From contig OY821744.1 of NCBI GenBank assembly GCA_963682055.1, positions 25,272,967-25,336,966 of the forward strand: a stretch of DNA of 64,000 nucleotides, written 5' to 3'. Below, in pieces: positions 1 through 12,593 of this stretch. The notes under the pieces were generated by a model. The model was not told the DNA's origin, did no database searches, and saw only the letters and a list, made by a program, of their open reading frames with translations. Made by a program: the position numbers and the translations under genes. The DNA is from Primula veris. Its lineage: Eukaryota > Streptophyta > Magnoliopsida > Ericales > Primulaceae. The first letter of the stretch is position 1, and each line of letters begins with the position of its first letter.

Positions 1-1985
1 AAAGAAACAATCAATTTTGACCTAATTGAGGAGTTACGCTATTTCCTTAACACAATTTAGGGTTTCATATTATGATGTTAATGTCTAAAACATACAATTA
101 CGTTATGTAAGTATTATGTCGGTTTTAGAAGTACTCTCACTCCCCCATCAAAAACCGGGGAATGCTTACCTACAAACTCAATGTAAATATCAAAATACAA
201 ATGTTTATTCGCAATTTATGGTGAATGTCAGAGTACCTAATTGACGTGTATTTTCATTTTAGAGATTGAACCATTTTGAAAATCAGTTTAAGATTATTAC
301 CTTGACCAGCCACAGCATGTTGTTCAGTTACAAACTCCTTCTACGGTGAGAACGTACCCATATTTTTGTGTGTAGATATATGAAGATTTAAAAGATAAAA
401 GTAACCCAAAATGGCATTAATCTGCATATGCACCAACACCTAATCATAGTTTCATCTCTATTTCTCTTGGTAGCTAGAGGAAAGAGAAGAGAAATGAAAA
501 TCAAGTAATGTGTGAGAGACTAAATCATTAGTAGGTGCAGGTGTAAATGCAGATAAAGGCAGCATCTTGGAAATGCATATCTTTTTTGTTTGGAAATGAA
601 AGACACCATACAGAGATCCCCTTCTATATATAGTGAGATGAGAAAAGATATTTTGAACCACATAATAGCGTCTACGTATGCATAAAACTTGATGCGTTTT
701 TTATATGGATGATAGATAATATTAAGGGCCTCCATTGAATATTCTGGCTTTTAGACATTTTAATTGTGCCTTCATGAGAAACACTGTTATACCATATGGT
801 AAAGTGAAACTCAAAAAAAGTCTTCAAAAAGACGTTTTGGGAGTGTGTTAATTTATATTTAGTCATCTTGTTGAGAAAAATTAAACGAGCTTAAAACTCT
901 TATTTTCTTCAGAAAGCTTGCGACTCTTATTCAAAATTTCTAAGCCAAAAGGATACATGACCTACGCTGTAAATTTAATAGACACTTGCCATTGAGAAGA
1001 CACCTAAAAATAGCATGTGTAAGATATTAACTTCTAATTTCAATTTTGTATTATAAAAATGTTCTTTTCTATACGAGAATAAGTTTCTATATCTCCGAAG
1101 AAAATTCTTTAGCATGGTTAATTATAACTCTTTTCAATTGTTGGGTTTGTTTTCCAAAAACCAAAGAATAATTCTTGGTAGTTCATTTTAAGCAAAATAG
1201 GATTATTTCATGCCATCAGTTTTTTTTTTTTTAATTTGTACGTTCAAATAAGAAACTGTAATTTTTACTCCTGAAGAATGTAAATAGTTTATACAGTATT
1301 AATTTATTCTACACTACCAGCATCAATTTCAATCTAATACAACATTTACCAAAGCCTTTAATACTGATATTGTAAAAGCACACCCCGTAGCAAATAATAA
1401 ACTTTGGTCTTTTGAACAACCCATCGACATTATTGGTTAAACAGTAGCTCGGGTGCTTTCTTCTTATCTGTGCAATCAAGAGATAGAAGTTCGAATTTTT
1501 TTGGGTGGCTTGTTGAAGAACAGTTTTCTGAACATTTCAAGTAATAAGGTGAAATTTGTATAACCGATTTTTTTTTCTTTTTTGAACTATCATATATAAC
1601 ATGCAAATGATTTTTTTATAAAGTATTTAATAATCTTGTCGTATAATTTTTTTTAATAGACCAAATAAAGTGCATCAAAAATATGATGAAAAATGAGTTC
1701 ATAAAAGAGTATTTTTTTATTAAATTTTTTTACCTCTTATTACATACTCAAATGAAATGTTAGTTATTATAGCTTATTGAATATAAGAAACAAATATTTG
1801 TTCAAATCATCATGTTATAATTCATAAATTCGGGAAGTGTTATAAATTTTATATTTACTTTATTCAAAATTTTAAACTAAACCGTTTTTAGTTTCCCATA
1901 TATATTTTACTCTGTGTTTCACGTCTCGTTTACATTGTCATTCCCACTTTTGTTTCTCAAAGTGTTGACATTTGGCAACTTAGCT
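1..1985. other. AT-rich intergenic DNA, no gene seen
   Basis: Both strands hold only short ORFs with no recognisable domain. The composition is strongly AT-rich with poly-T and poly-A stretches. I see no repeat array or transposon terminus that I can support here. Confidence 0.6.
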
Positions 1986-2388
1986 AACTCCTCTCTATTA
2001 AAAGTACAAATCTTTTATCCCCTTTCATGCCTTCTTACTTATTTTTACTCAAATTTTAAATTTTCACAACTTATACCGTAAGTTTATAAACTTTTATATT
2101 ATATTGTATTCAAATTTTAAAACATTTGAACATAATATTGTTTTAGACAATTTTTTTAATATTCAATGTTTAATTTACACTAATTTATACATTTATTCCA
2201 AAACAAATTTTGTGTGGATTTTCTTTTAAAAATAATTATTAAAATGTATTGATACATGTATTATAGTAATTGTACAATTTTTTTCAAGTTTTTTAGAATT
2301 TTTTTTGGATAAAATAAGCAAGAGGGCACGAAAGTGGGTAGAGAAATGAGGTAAAATATTTGGACTACTCTACTAATAATAAGAGTTT
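1986..2388. repeat. candidate foldback MITE
   Basis: The left end (AACTCCTCTCTATTAAAAG at 1986) and the reverse complement of the right end (AACTCTTATTATTAG) are similar. The similarity continues inward for about 70 bp around a shared CTTTC-TGCC-TCTT core. It has no coding capacity and an AT-rich centre. The target duplication is unclear, so the family is unassigned. Confidence 0.4.
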
Positions 2389-2749
2389 ACCATTATCCAT
2401 TCAAGAAGCGTATTTTTTGGTTTATTACTTAATTATATATATTAAGAGAAAGCATATTTATCTTTTAGATTTTACATAAATACATATTACAGTCATAGAA
2501 TATTCTTCTTTTCTTGCAATGACCTGGCCTATTACAGAGAGCGACGTGCTTTGTTAAGTGCCGTCCTTGACAATAAATGGGAGCACCACACTGCTCCTTA
2601 TAGAAGAGTCCTCCACTCCTCATTTATCTTGTTAATTTTAATCTAATGGTTAACAAAAATAAAAACTAAAATAATACACTATATATATATATCATAATTT
2701 AAAATACGGTAATCGAAAACAATAAAATTAACTCTAAAAAAAGATTGAA

Positions 2750-3030
2750 AACTCTTGTGTAGTGCGCATACCCCTTAAATATAATTAAAAATATAACGTC
2801 AACTACTAAAACCCTAATAAAATATTGGGAACATGTGTGAGATACCCTTAAATAAAAATAAAAATATAACATTATAATATATCAACTACTAATAAAATAT
2901 TGGGAACTCTTTGTGTGGCCTACCCTTAAATATAAATAAAAATACAACATTAAAATATGTTAATTCCTAAAATCCTAATAAAATATTGCAAACCCTAGTG
3001 TGAGCTACCGTGAATTAAAATAAAAAAAGA
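2750..3030. repeat. degenerate tandem repeat, unit about 73-85 bp
   Basis: Four diverged units each carry a TACCCTTAAAT-like block followed by an A-rich tract and AATAAAATATTG. The TACC blocks start near 2770, 2843, 2921 and 3006. It is noncoding. Confidence 0.6.
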
Positions 3031-3643
3031 ATAATGTTCTTTGTAAAAAAATTCTCTCATTATCTTTGTTTTAATTATATATATATATATATATGTATGT
3101 TCGGAGGAGTAGGTTTTGGTAAGTGAAATGAGAGAATATATCGTTGCAGGAATAATATAAATGACATGGGGCTTAAGAAAAGATCCGGTGTAATCTTATC
3201 TCATTAGAATTAATCTATTTTCATTCATCCTGTCAAAATAAATCTAATTAAATTGTTATGATTGGAGGGTCTGAGTACTCTTTTTATTTAGGGGAGTCTG
3301 AGTCCCTCTTTTCCCTTGACAACAAGGTTGAGAAGATGTTGCTTGTAACCTTTAAAGAGATAGTGACTGAATAATAGACTCGTTTATTTGTATATTATTT
3401 ATTTAGACTCATCTTATTTCATATTGTTTCTAATCAAAGTTAACGTGTAATTCTCCTCCGATCGATTGAAATACAGTCTCATGAAAAAGGTCACAACCAT
3501 CATTCTTGTAGTAAAGAGATCACCTCTCAAAAGCTGTAAAGAGAATTATGAACATGGATTCATAATTGACATATATGCCTTATTATTTTTTAGGTCCAAA
3601 TTTTGAACCTTTGACGGCTCAAAAACACCTCAACAAACATAAA

Positions 3644-3881
3644 TATGGAAAAAAAATACATTTATTGTACTGTAATACATGCTGTTACCGATTTAGGTAT
3701 CAGACTATGAGAATTAACAATTGAAGTACTTCCGTTAATTAAAATGGATGAAAGTTAGTTTAAAGTTTTATTTTGGTCATATTATTTATAATATGCCTAA
3801 ATTTAACCTCGAATTTTCTGAAATATCTGATTTTAGTATAAATTCATAAATATATATATATATATAGACATACACCCGCAA

Positions 3882-3938
<57 letters not shown>

Positions 3939-4218
3939 ATTGAGGTACTTAATATGGATGTATATGTATGTGTTTTAGTAAAAAAATATAAATTGTAAAT
4001 TGTAACATTTCAAAAACACATAATTAAATTCATACAAGTTACAAATAAATATGACCAAAATGAAAAATTAAACTAACTTCCATCCAATTAAGTTAACGGC
4101 GGTACCTGAATTGAGAACATTTTGACAGTTTAGTACGTCATTTGTTAACTTTCGTAGTCTGGAACCTAAATCGTTAACAACAGCTAGTACAGTACACTAA
4201 ATATATTTTTTTTCCATA
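3644..4218. mobile_element. long-inverted-repeat MITE, copy 1 (MULE-type MITE?)
   Basis: The two ends are inverted copies of roughly 200 bp, from TATGGAAAAAAAATAC at the left to GTATTTTTTTTCCATA-like sequence at the right. Shared inner blocks include GTTAACGATTTAGG-like, TCAGGTAC-CCGTTAA and GGATGAAAGTTAG. The centre is a CA/TA microsatellite. There is no ORF. Long inverted arms with a simple centre fit a non-autonomous MULE or foldback element. The exact target duplication is unclear. Confidence 0.65.
3884..3938. repeat. (CA)n(TA)n compound microsatellite
   Basis: An uninterrupted run of about 17 CA units passes into about 10 TA units in the centre of the long-inverted-repeat element. Confidence 0.95.
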
Positions 4219-4974
4219 AATACGAGATATCAAGTTTATATCCAATTACCAATTCATACGTGGATAAGGTTTGGGTGAACATAAGTTTCAGACATACCAA
4301 TGCAGCAACAACATGTAAATTTTCGTAACCACTATTAGAGGAGGTTCAATGAGAGATGACCAAAACTATCACACATATGTCATGAAATGACCTCCGCAAC
4401 AGAAGTGAAACCTGTCACCTTCCTGTTGGGCATTGGAAAAAAGACTTTCATCATCTTCATCTCTTATTGAGCTAATTTTTTAGTGAACCACACGTCGAAA
4501 CGAGTAGTTTCGTGTGTATTACATATTTTGGGTAACATCATAAGCAACTGAATGTTTAAGATAAATTTACAAATTCATACCGAAAGTCTCTGCCGTATTA
4601 TCAAGTTGAATTGACTTAATGGAATAATCTCTGTGAAATTTCCTTAACCTAATGATTAGGGCCAGAAGTTTACAAGTATTGAAAATTCATCAACCAATAT
4701 CAAGAAATATTTAAATGGTCTGCAATTTGGTTGGATAGATCCTAAGTTGTTCAATATTGACACGTCTAGTTTATTCCTTGTTCAATCCTTGTACATCGAT
4801 TTAGGAAATAGGTTGCACGTCGATCGAAAAAAGAGGCTTTGTTACAAACCTAAGTTTATTAGGTTTAATATGTACTTTTGTTTGTTAGATGTTTTTTTAA
4901 CCCATTGAAACGGGGTTGGCCCATCAAACACAGGTTATACCTGAAATAAACTACAATGTCAAACGCCTACATAA
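4219..4974. other. intergenic, nothing recognised
   Basis: This is AT-rich sequence without long ORFs, inverted termini or tandem repeats that I can support. Confidence 0.5.
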
Positions 4975-4975
4975 A

Positions 4976-5030
4976 AGCGGAGCGGCTAAGTGCCGCCTAG
5001 CGCCTAGGCGTCTCCTCGTCCGCCTTTTGA
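4976..5030. repeat. GC-rich palindromic MITE fragment (CGCCTAGCGCCTAGGCG type)
   Basis: A short GC-rich island in AT-rich surroundings contains the nested palindrome CGCCTAGCGCCTAGGCG. Similar motifs recur at the ends of plant hAT-type MITEs. I see only this one end, so it is a fragment. Confidence 0.35.
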
Positions 5031-5042
5031 AACAGTGTAGAC

Positions 5043-5317
5043 TACCATAACGTTATTGTATTACCAAATACATGTATGTAATTTATATAAGTAAAGTAAT
5101 GTTACAAATGAATTACTATATTAAACGTTTTAAAATATAACCTAAACCAATTTAACCAATGCCCCTTTATAATATATGATCTTGTATACTACCATAACAT
5201 TGTAGTATGGGAAAAACTAACCAATGTCCCTTAGACATTGGTTAAGAATGTTTGTGTTATGTTTTAAAACGTTTAATATAGTAATCCACTAATAACATTT
5301 CCTTTACTTCAGTAAAA

Positions 5318-5375
<58 letters not shown>

Positions 5376-5395
5376 TTGATAATAATGTTATGGTA
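5043..5395. repeat. foldback element with internal hairpin and (AT)n
   Basis: The arms ACCATAACGTTATT (left) and AATAATGTTATGGT (right) are inverted, as are internal blocks around TAAACGTTTTAAAATA. A central hairpin (ACCAATGTCCCTTAGACATTGGT) and a long (AT)n tract at about 5323-5367 lie inside. It is noncoding. Confidence 0.5.
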
Positions 5396-5532
5396 ATAAA
5401 TAAGATCGTATATTATAAATACAACTATTATTTTATTTGATGCAACTTGATTTTGGAAACTTATTAAATGGCTAAACAATGTCCCGGAAATACTTATTAG
5501 CCAAACCGGATATTTAATTATATAAAACAGTA

Positions 5533-5792
5533 TTCCATGAGTCCAAAAAAATGGTCTATTTTATTTTTTACTTGTCCAAATTATGGTCCCATTTTTCAAT
5601 TACGATATGGTTTTTATGGTTAAATTTCCAAATATATCTATATTAAATGAGTATTAATAACAACTAATATTAAACATTAATATTATTCAAATGGTAAATT
5701 AGTAAAATTGTAACCATATTAATTATTCCAACTAACTTTTTTTAATATTGATAAAAATACAAACGGGGCCATATTTTTGGGGACGGATGGAG
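5533..5792. mobile_element. Stowaway-like MITE
   Basis: The right terminus GGACGGATGGAG next to TA is the classical Stowaway end. The left terminus TTCCATGAGTCC is its decayed inverted partner. TA lies at both sides (5531-5532 and 5793-5794), matching the TA target duplication of Tc1/mariner-type MITEs. About 260 bp, no ORF. Confidence 0.65.
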
Positions 5793-5989
5793 TATATCTT
5801 TACAGTGTGTTCGGGGTAAATTGGCACAACACGATGGTTTCGTATAAACCTTTAGTAAGCCCAATTCTCTAAAGGTGATTGAAATTAGGGTAAATTTTAG
5901 ATTGTTAGTTTATCTACAACTTAATTAACGATTGTTGCATAAAACGGGAACTAAGGTCAATTTACCCTAACTAAACAATAAAAATGTAA

Positions 5990-6900
5990 AAATTAAGAAA
6001 AAAAAAATGAAAAAACTTTAAAGAGGCAAAACGCTGAAACAACACGAATAAAATTTTAAAAATCGCAAAAAATCTAAAATCAACAAAATTCCAAAAATGC
6101 AAAAAAAAAAAAAAACAGCATGAGTCGTCTTAATTCATATTAAAAATAGTCTGAGTCATTTTAAAAATAGTTTGACTCATTTTAAGTCATTTTAAAATCA
6201 GTCTGAATCATTTTAAATCATTTTTAAACAGTCCGAGTCATTTTAAGTCATTTTAAAAACAGTCTGAGTTGTTTTAAAAATAGACTTAGTCATTTTAAAA
6301 ATAGTCTGAGTCTTTTTAATTTATTTTAAAAACAGTCTGAGTTATTTACAATCATTTTAAAAACAGTTTAAGTCATTTTCAGCCATTTTAAAAATAGTCT
6401 TAGTCATTTTTAAGTCATTTTGAGTCATTTAAAAACAATTGCAAGTTATTTTAAAGTTGTTAACATTTTTAAGACTTTCAGCATTTTTTCGACTTTTTAA
6501 AATTTTTTTTCATTCTTTTGTATTTTGGATTTATTGATTGTTCTTGATTTTTTTAATTTTTTGTTAACATTTTTCGGGTTTCCGATTTTTTTAAACGTTT
6601 TTTTTATTATTTTGTAATTTTAGATTTTTTTTTGATTTTTAGGGGTCTTTTTTAATTTTTTTTTTTTACCAATTTTAGGTTTTTCTGTGTTCCCGATTTT
6701 TTAATTTTTCATTTCATTTTATTTGTGATTTTGGTTTTTTGAATTTTTTTTAGTTTTTTTAACTTTTTTTGGAGTTATTTCAAATTTCCAACTTTTTTAA
6801 AGGTTTTTTCAGTTTGTTTTGTTATTTTCGTTTTTTTTTTAGTTTTTATCTTTTTATTTTTTTAGTTTTACCTATTTTTTCTATTTTATTTTTATTTTTA
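5990..6900. repeat. A-rich block, minisatellite, then T-rich block
   Basis: An A-rich stretch at 5990-6115 is followed by an irregular minisatellite at about 6117-6450. Its units resemble GTCATTTTAAAAACAGTCTGA and vary around 25-35 bp. A strongly T-rich stretch follows at about 6460-6900. The A-rich and T-rich flanks are roughly inverted in composition. It has no coding capacity. Confidence 0.6.
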
Positions 6901-7469
6901 TTGGTTAATCAGATGAATGACCAATGATTAATTGGTTTTAGTAATAATTGAGTAATACTTAATTAAATTTTATAAGATTACTAATATTTAAATAGTTTTA
7001 TTTTTAATACACCAATGTTTAATTAAGTCTTAAAATTAAAACTTTGAGGATATATTGACAATTTCTGTGTGGGCCAATGTACATAAAGAGCTAGCCCCAC
7101 TAACCATCCAAAAAAATCAGTGTGGGCCAAAAAGAACAAACAGTTCCTAGCTATAGGCTCGTGAATCTTGCTAAATTCCACGTGATGGGCAGTGTGTATA
7201 TCACGTGGGCTATTTGAGCTGGCATACTTGTTTATCGTCAGATATAAGAGTGCCACAGACAAGCCCACGAGGAGTTTGAGTGTATTTTCTTGTCCTTTTC
7301 CTAATATTCTTTAGTCTTCAAATTTAGATTTTTCTTCGAACCGTGAATGGGAAAAATCTCCACTTACCACGAATAGGAAAATAAGTCGTGGATCCATTGC
7401 TTACCTCTAGCAAACAACTTTGCACTTTTTAGTTTATCCCGTTTATATTGTGCCTCTCACGCATAAAAA
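6901..7469. other. intergenic, short ORFs only
   Basis: One 81-codon ORF on the - strand (7268-7023) has no recognisable motif and no supporting context. I see no gene or repeat that I can support. Confidence 0.4.
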
Positions 7470-7713
7470 TTAATTCGCAATTTATACATTTGCGTATTAC
7501 TTGTTGTTAACGATTTAATTAACACACTATCAAAATTAATAATTGACATACTGAACTATTATAATGTTTCTAATTCAGGTATCGCCGTTAAATTAGTTGG
7601 ATGAAAGTTAGTTTCACTTTTCATTTTGATCATATTGTTTGTAACTTGTATAAATCTAACCCTTAATTTTCTGAAATGTCTTATTTTAATATAAATTCAA
7701 AAAATATAATTAT

Positions 7714-7757
<44 letters not shown>

Positions 7758-9055
7758 AATAACACACACACATATATATGTTATATTAATGTATGTATAA
7801 AAAAATATATAATATAATGCATGTATACATATTATTGCAAATAATATAAATTTTAGATGATTTTTGTGTATAAAAAGAAATTATAAATACTTAACAAATA
7901 TATTCTATTTACAAAAAATAACACTTTTTTGAAAATAATAATAATTTTTTTGCCTTTTTTTATAAAAATATTTAAATAGTGATGTGGTCTCAAATAATTT
8001 TTACTCGAATGTCATAAATGTAAAACTTACTTTATTTTCGTTTTAGAGAAAGTGTAAAAAAAAAATTATAATATTTTTATTTTAGAAAAAAAATCAAAAA
8101 AAATCAAGTAAAATAATATGATTTTTAAACCGCGATACTTATTATGTATGTATATGTATGTGTTTTAGTAAAAACATTGTAAATTGTAATGTTTCGAAAA
8201 TATATGATTAAATTTATACAAATGATAAAAAATGTGACCAAAATAAAAAGTGAAACTAATTTTCATCCAACTAAATTAACGGCAGTACCTGAACTTGGGG
8301 TGGAATCGGTTCGGCACCAAACTTTTTTACTACATACTGATACCGTACCAAACTAGTTTGGTTTGAGAATTTTTATACCATTACCGAATCAAAAAATTCG
8401 GTATACCGAACTTTCGGTATACCAAACTATTCGGTTGGTTCGGTTCGGTTTCGGTTTTATACCAAATTTTAGATTTTACAAGTCATGATAGAAAAATGAT
8501 GCGTTTTGAGAAAGAAAAACATAGTATAAAGTTTTAAAAATAGTAGATTAAAAATATATATTTATTTATACTATTGTTACATTTCTTTTTTATTTGCATG
8601 AAATATTAGACACTAATAGACCTTTATAGTAAAAGTTATAAATAAATAAAAATATTATAAGTATTTAATAAAAAAATAATATAAGTATATTATAATAACA
8701 TTAATAATTAAGTGTATATAAGTTTTTAATTTTATTTGTCTATATAGTATATTTTAATATTTCGGTTTGAATCGGTACCATACCGAACTTACTAAACGAA
8801 TACCGAACTTACTTATATAAGATCGGTTCGGTTGTACCATACCGTACCGTAATGTCGGTATACAAAAACTTTTGGTACCGACTTGATTGGTTCGGCTCGA
8901 AAAGCGGTCGGTTGGTACAAGTCGGTAAAAAATGCCACCCCTAACATGAACTGTGAATATTATGATAGTTCACTACGTCAATTGTTAACTTTGGTAGTCT
9001 AATACATAAATCGTTAAAAACAGATAGTACAATACACTAAATGTAATTTTTTTTA
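7470..9055. mobile_element. long-inverted-repeat MITE, copy 2, interrupted
   Basis: This copy shares both inverted arms with the element at 3644-4218. The left arm includes GTTAACGATTTAATTAAC and TCAGGTATCGCCGTTAA. The right arm includes GGCAGTACCTGAACT and its continuation after 8945. The centre holds a (TA)n tract at about 7715-7755. The right arm is split by the hAT-like MITE at 8296-8944. There is no ORF. Confidence 0.6.
8296..8944. mobile_element. hAT-like MITE nested in a long-inverted-repeat element
   Basis: The termini TGGGGTGGAATCGG (left) and TGCCACCCCTAA (right) are inverted, of the GGGGTGG type seen in plant hAT elements. Subterminal CGGTATACCGAA and GGTTCGGTTCGG motifs abound. 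The flanks CCTGAACT (8288-8295) and CATGAACT (8945-8952) match at seven of eight positions, which fits an 8-bp hAT target duplication. It is noncoding. Confidence 0.7.
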
Positions 9056-9100
9056 CCAATTTTACTTGGTTTTTACTACTCGTTCAACCATTTAAATAAT

Positions 9101-9194
9101 AAAATGTAAAGGGGGTTTGTTGCATGCATATCAACCACTTGGATAAGAAAATGTAAAGGGGGTTTGTTGCATGCATATCACGTGTGTGTCACGT
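9101..9194. repeat. 47-bp tandem duplication
   Basis: The block beginning AAAATGTAAAGGGGG and including TTGCATGCATATCA starts at 9101 and again at 9148. The copies are nearly identical, so the duplication is recent. Confidence 0.85.
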
Positions 9195-9359
9195 GCTTAT
9201 TTCTTTTTGGTAACATGAATTGGATGGGGAACGAGGTTTATGGAGGAAGATCAACGGAAGAAGTACATTACAACAACCTCTCTATTTTGGGACAAATTCT
9301 TGAAGACAACAAACGTAAAATTGTCTACAGAGGGATATATGCATGCACAAAATGATTTG

Positions 9360-9921
9360 GTTGTCAAATTTAAATATAATTATGCCTAAATATAAGGCTT
9401 ATGCTTCTTACATACGGCCAAAATTTGGTCCAGACTAAACCAGCAGGTCAAAACTGATGGTTTGATCAAAATAGAAGGGGTAGGTCCCCTCCATTTGCTG
9501 CTTTTTCTTGGTAATCACAACTTTTTCGAAAAAAACAACCGTGTATATTACCAATTAGCGATTCATATAATACCCACAATTTTTTATACGTGTTATACGT
9601 TAAACCGTTAATTTTAAAATTAAAATAATAAAATAAGAAATCAGTAGCATAATATAATGAAACAGTTCATTGTTCGTGATTTTATATTGAAAGTAATCGA
9701 ACTCGGTACTGATTCATAGGTGATTTTAAAATTTTAAATGAACAGACCATTCAAAATCATCTCCTATAAAATGAGGGTGGATTGAGAATATAAACCCACC
9801 AACGATCGTATTCTCTTATATAGTACATAATTTTTTTTTAAAAACATTTCTTATTTTTTGTATTATAAGGTTAGTTTTTAATATGAAATATAATTTTCAA
9901 TCTTAGGGCGAAGATTTGCGT
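9360..9921. other. upstream region of transposase A, no element end found
   Basis: This AT-rich stretch precedes the decayed transposase. I looked for palindromes like those around cluster B and found none. No clear inverted terminus or target duplication is visible. Confidence 0.4.
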
Positions 9922-11934
9922 ATGTCCGGTTATTCGGATGAAGAAGATAATAGTTACCTCGACTATACTAGTCATTTTTAGATAAATTTGGTATGTTTTA
10001 ACACTAAAATTTTAGTTTTTTATTCAGTATTATGTTTATGACCGGTTATAAGAACATTTTTGTTTTGTAAATTATTTTAGGTTTTCGAACATCGTCAGGA
10101 ATTGATTGATCATGCGAAAGCAACTGCATGTAATTTAGGGTTTATTTTAGCAATTGGAAGCTCCAATTCGGATTTATTTTCTAAGCCAAGATTATATCTT
10201 GATTGTGACAGGGGTGGTCCATATAGGCCTCCAAAAAATTCTACAAATACTTATACAAAAAATTCATGTACCAAAAAAATGATGTGTGCATTTCGTTTGA
10301 AAGGTCATAAGCACAATAATGTTTAGACGATAGAGGTTGTTAATGGAGTTCACAACCATCCAAGTATAATTTACGAAGAAGCTCATGCTTATATTGGTAT
10401 GCTAACAAAACATGAGTGAGAGATAGTGGAGACTATGCCTTTTAAAAACATTAAGGCTACTGAAATATTGGCTTCTATTAAGAAAGAAAATCCACAAAAC
10501 AAGTCTACTATCAAGACCATTAATAATGCTCATAGTAAGATTCGTATTTCTCAATATGCCGGTAGAACTCAGATAAAACAATTGCTTCATCTTCTTCAAA
10601 CAAAATATTATTTATGGACCTTGAGAAATAATAATGAAACAGATGAATTACAAGACGTATTCTTTGCGCATAGTCGTTCGGTAGAGTAGTTACAATCATT
10701 TCCCTATATATTATTTATGGATTATACATACAAGACGAACAGATTCAGACTCCCGTTAATAGAAATTGTTGGTTTCACATCCACAATGGATAATTTTTCT
10801 GTTGCATTTGTTTTCATGCAATCGGAAAAAACCGATAATTATGTATGGGCCTTAAACTGTCTATGACAAACTTTGGATGGGTGTGACCAGCCACGGGTCA
10901 TTCTGACAGATAGATATTTGTCTATTATGCAAGCAGTCACCATTGTATTTTCTTACTTGAATATGCTGTTGGGTAAATGGCACATATCTAGTAACGTTAA
11001 AGTAAATTGTAAGAGTACATTTGGAAGTGTGTGAAAGGCATTCAAGATACAGTGAAAACTGATTGTGGATTCCAACACCCTTGAAGTGTATTACACCAAC
11101 AACCAATTAATGGCTACTGGGTACAGGAGATATCCTATTGCATTAAAATATATAGGGGAATTGCTTGGTAAGGTAAAATTTATTGCATTTTGGACTAATC
11201 AATCTACGCATTACAAAAACAGCACAACAAATAGAGCTGAAGCACAACATTCAAAACTGAAAAGATATCTTCGTAGTTCGATGGGATATCTAGCAACAAT
11301 ATTCCAGTACATTGACGAAATGATCGACTCCGAGTTTACGAAAATAAGCGAAATTTGGAGAAAAGTCGTAATTTTGTGCAACATGCACATAAAGATCCCA
11401 TATTCCGACAATTAAGAGGCTATGTATCAACAACTGGATTGCAACATATTGTTGATGAGATGAATCGGTGCAACGATATTGCATTCAGTGACATTGAGTA
11501 TTGTGGATGCCGACTGAGAGTGAGCCACGGGTTACCTTGTGCACACGATATCTCTAGAGGTATTCCTATTGTAGATAAGTTTGTGACTGCATTCTAGACA
11601 AAACTTGATATCTCATATTCAAATTCATTCGACGATAGTTTAAAGTGTATGGATGGTGTAGATAAGTTTGTAACTGTATTTCAAAACACAAATAAATTTA
11701 ACCCGACACATATGTTATGAAAAGTGAGAGAGGCATACGACCCTTCTATGACTCCAGTTGTAGAGCCCCAACCAAAAAAACAAGGTCGTGAAAGACCTTC
11801 AGCGAATAAAAAGCAAGAAACATCCATGCGCAGAGATCCTTCCTATTTGAACATGTCGATGGACATGCATTTTAAGCCAGACATAGTTCGTATACACCAG
11901 GTGCCCCTCGAGTTCCACTAAAGAAAAGATAATC
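9922..11934 (+). pseudogene. FAR1/MULE-type transposase pseudogene A
   Basis: Fragments in the + frames give an acidic N-terminus (YSDEEDNSYLDYTSHF) and a probable GT-AG intron at about 9990-10080. A FAR1-like N-terminal region with HNHPS follows. The MULE transposase core has MDYTYKTNRF (first Asp) and ILTDRYLSIMQA (second Asp). TTNRAEAQHSKLKRYL carries the candidate third acid (Glu). A SWIM-like CGCRLRVSHGLPCAH motif follows near 11500-11550. Many in-frame stops and at least one frameshift break it. The layout parallels the better-kept copy at 31302-33144. It leads directly into an OTU domain, and the convergent gene downstream encodes PMD. It is a dead copy. Confidence 0.8.
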
Positions 11935-11989
11935 CTTTCATGAGAAAAATCCAAATGAAATTATTTTTGATCCACCCAACCCTCTTGGC

Positions 11990-12593
11990 TATTTGGCTGA
12001 ATTTCTCCCACTAATGCATAAATTTATAAACGGTGTAAGTGATGTCGTAGGTGATGGACATTGTGGTTTTCGTGTAATATCAAAGTCATTAAATATAAAG
12101 AAACCTTGGCTTCAGGTATGAGGAGAGCTTTGTAATGAGTTGTTCGCATACCAAGATGTGTATCGATTAATGTTTGGAGAAGATAATTTTAATAAATGCT
12201 ACCATTCTTTAACTTTTTTGGAAACTGGCAGTTGTTTGCAATAATATTGGTTCACGATATCAGATATGAGTCACCTTGTTGCATCTACATATAATGTAGT
12301 ATTTGTTATTCTTTCCCGAGATTCACAGACATTTGTTCCTTGGCGCACCCCCCCCCCCCCCCCCCCCGCCCCCCCCCCCCCCTCCGGGCGCAATACCCAC
12401 AAACAGTATGTATCGGTCATGTAAATGACAACCATTTTGTTCACATATCACTGTGTCTTAGTCCCCCGCTGCCTCCTATAAACCCCCAATGAATTAGTTG
12501 GAAAACCGACGAAGCTGCATCTTGGGAAATTCTTCTCCAACAACAATTACAAAGATATATAAATTTACGCTTTATGAGCCAATCTGAAAATTA
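11990..12593 (+). pseudogene. OTU-like cysteine protease domain, C-terminal part of transposase A
   Basis: Translation shows GDGHCGFRVIS (Asp at 12053, catalytic-type Cys at 12062) and later NDNHFVHISL, which matches the His motif of OTU deubiquitinase-fold proteases. The order and spacing match the intact OTU domain at 33184-33999. Stops near 12118 and 12240 and a long C run at 12348-12382 break the frame. OTU enzymes cleave ubiquitin chains. The role of the domain in a transposase is not known to me. Confidence 0.7.
12348..12382. repeat. poly-C tract inside the OTU pseudogene
   Basis: Twenty C, one G, then fourteen C sit within otherwise AT-rich coding remnants, between the OTU Cys and His motifs. 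It could be a real slippage expansion or an assembly or sequencing artefact. Confidence 0.9.

Noticed and set aside
9164..9355. 63-codon ORF starting in the 47-bp repeat
   Set aside because: No motif, no codon-use signal, and it begins inside a duplicated noncoding block.
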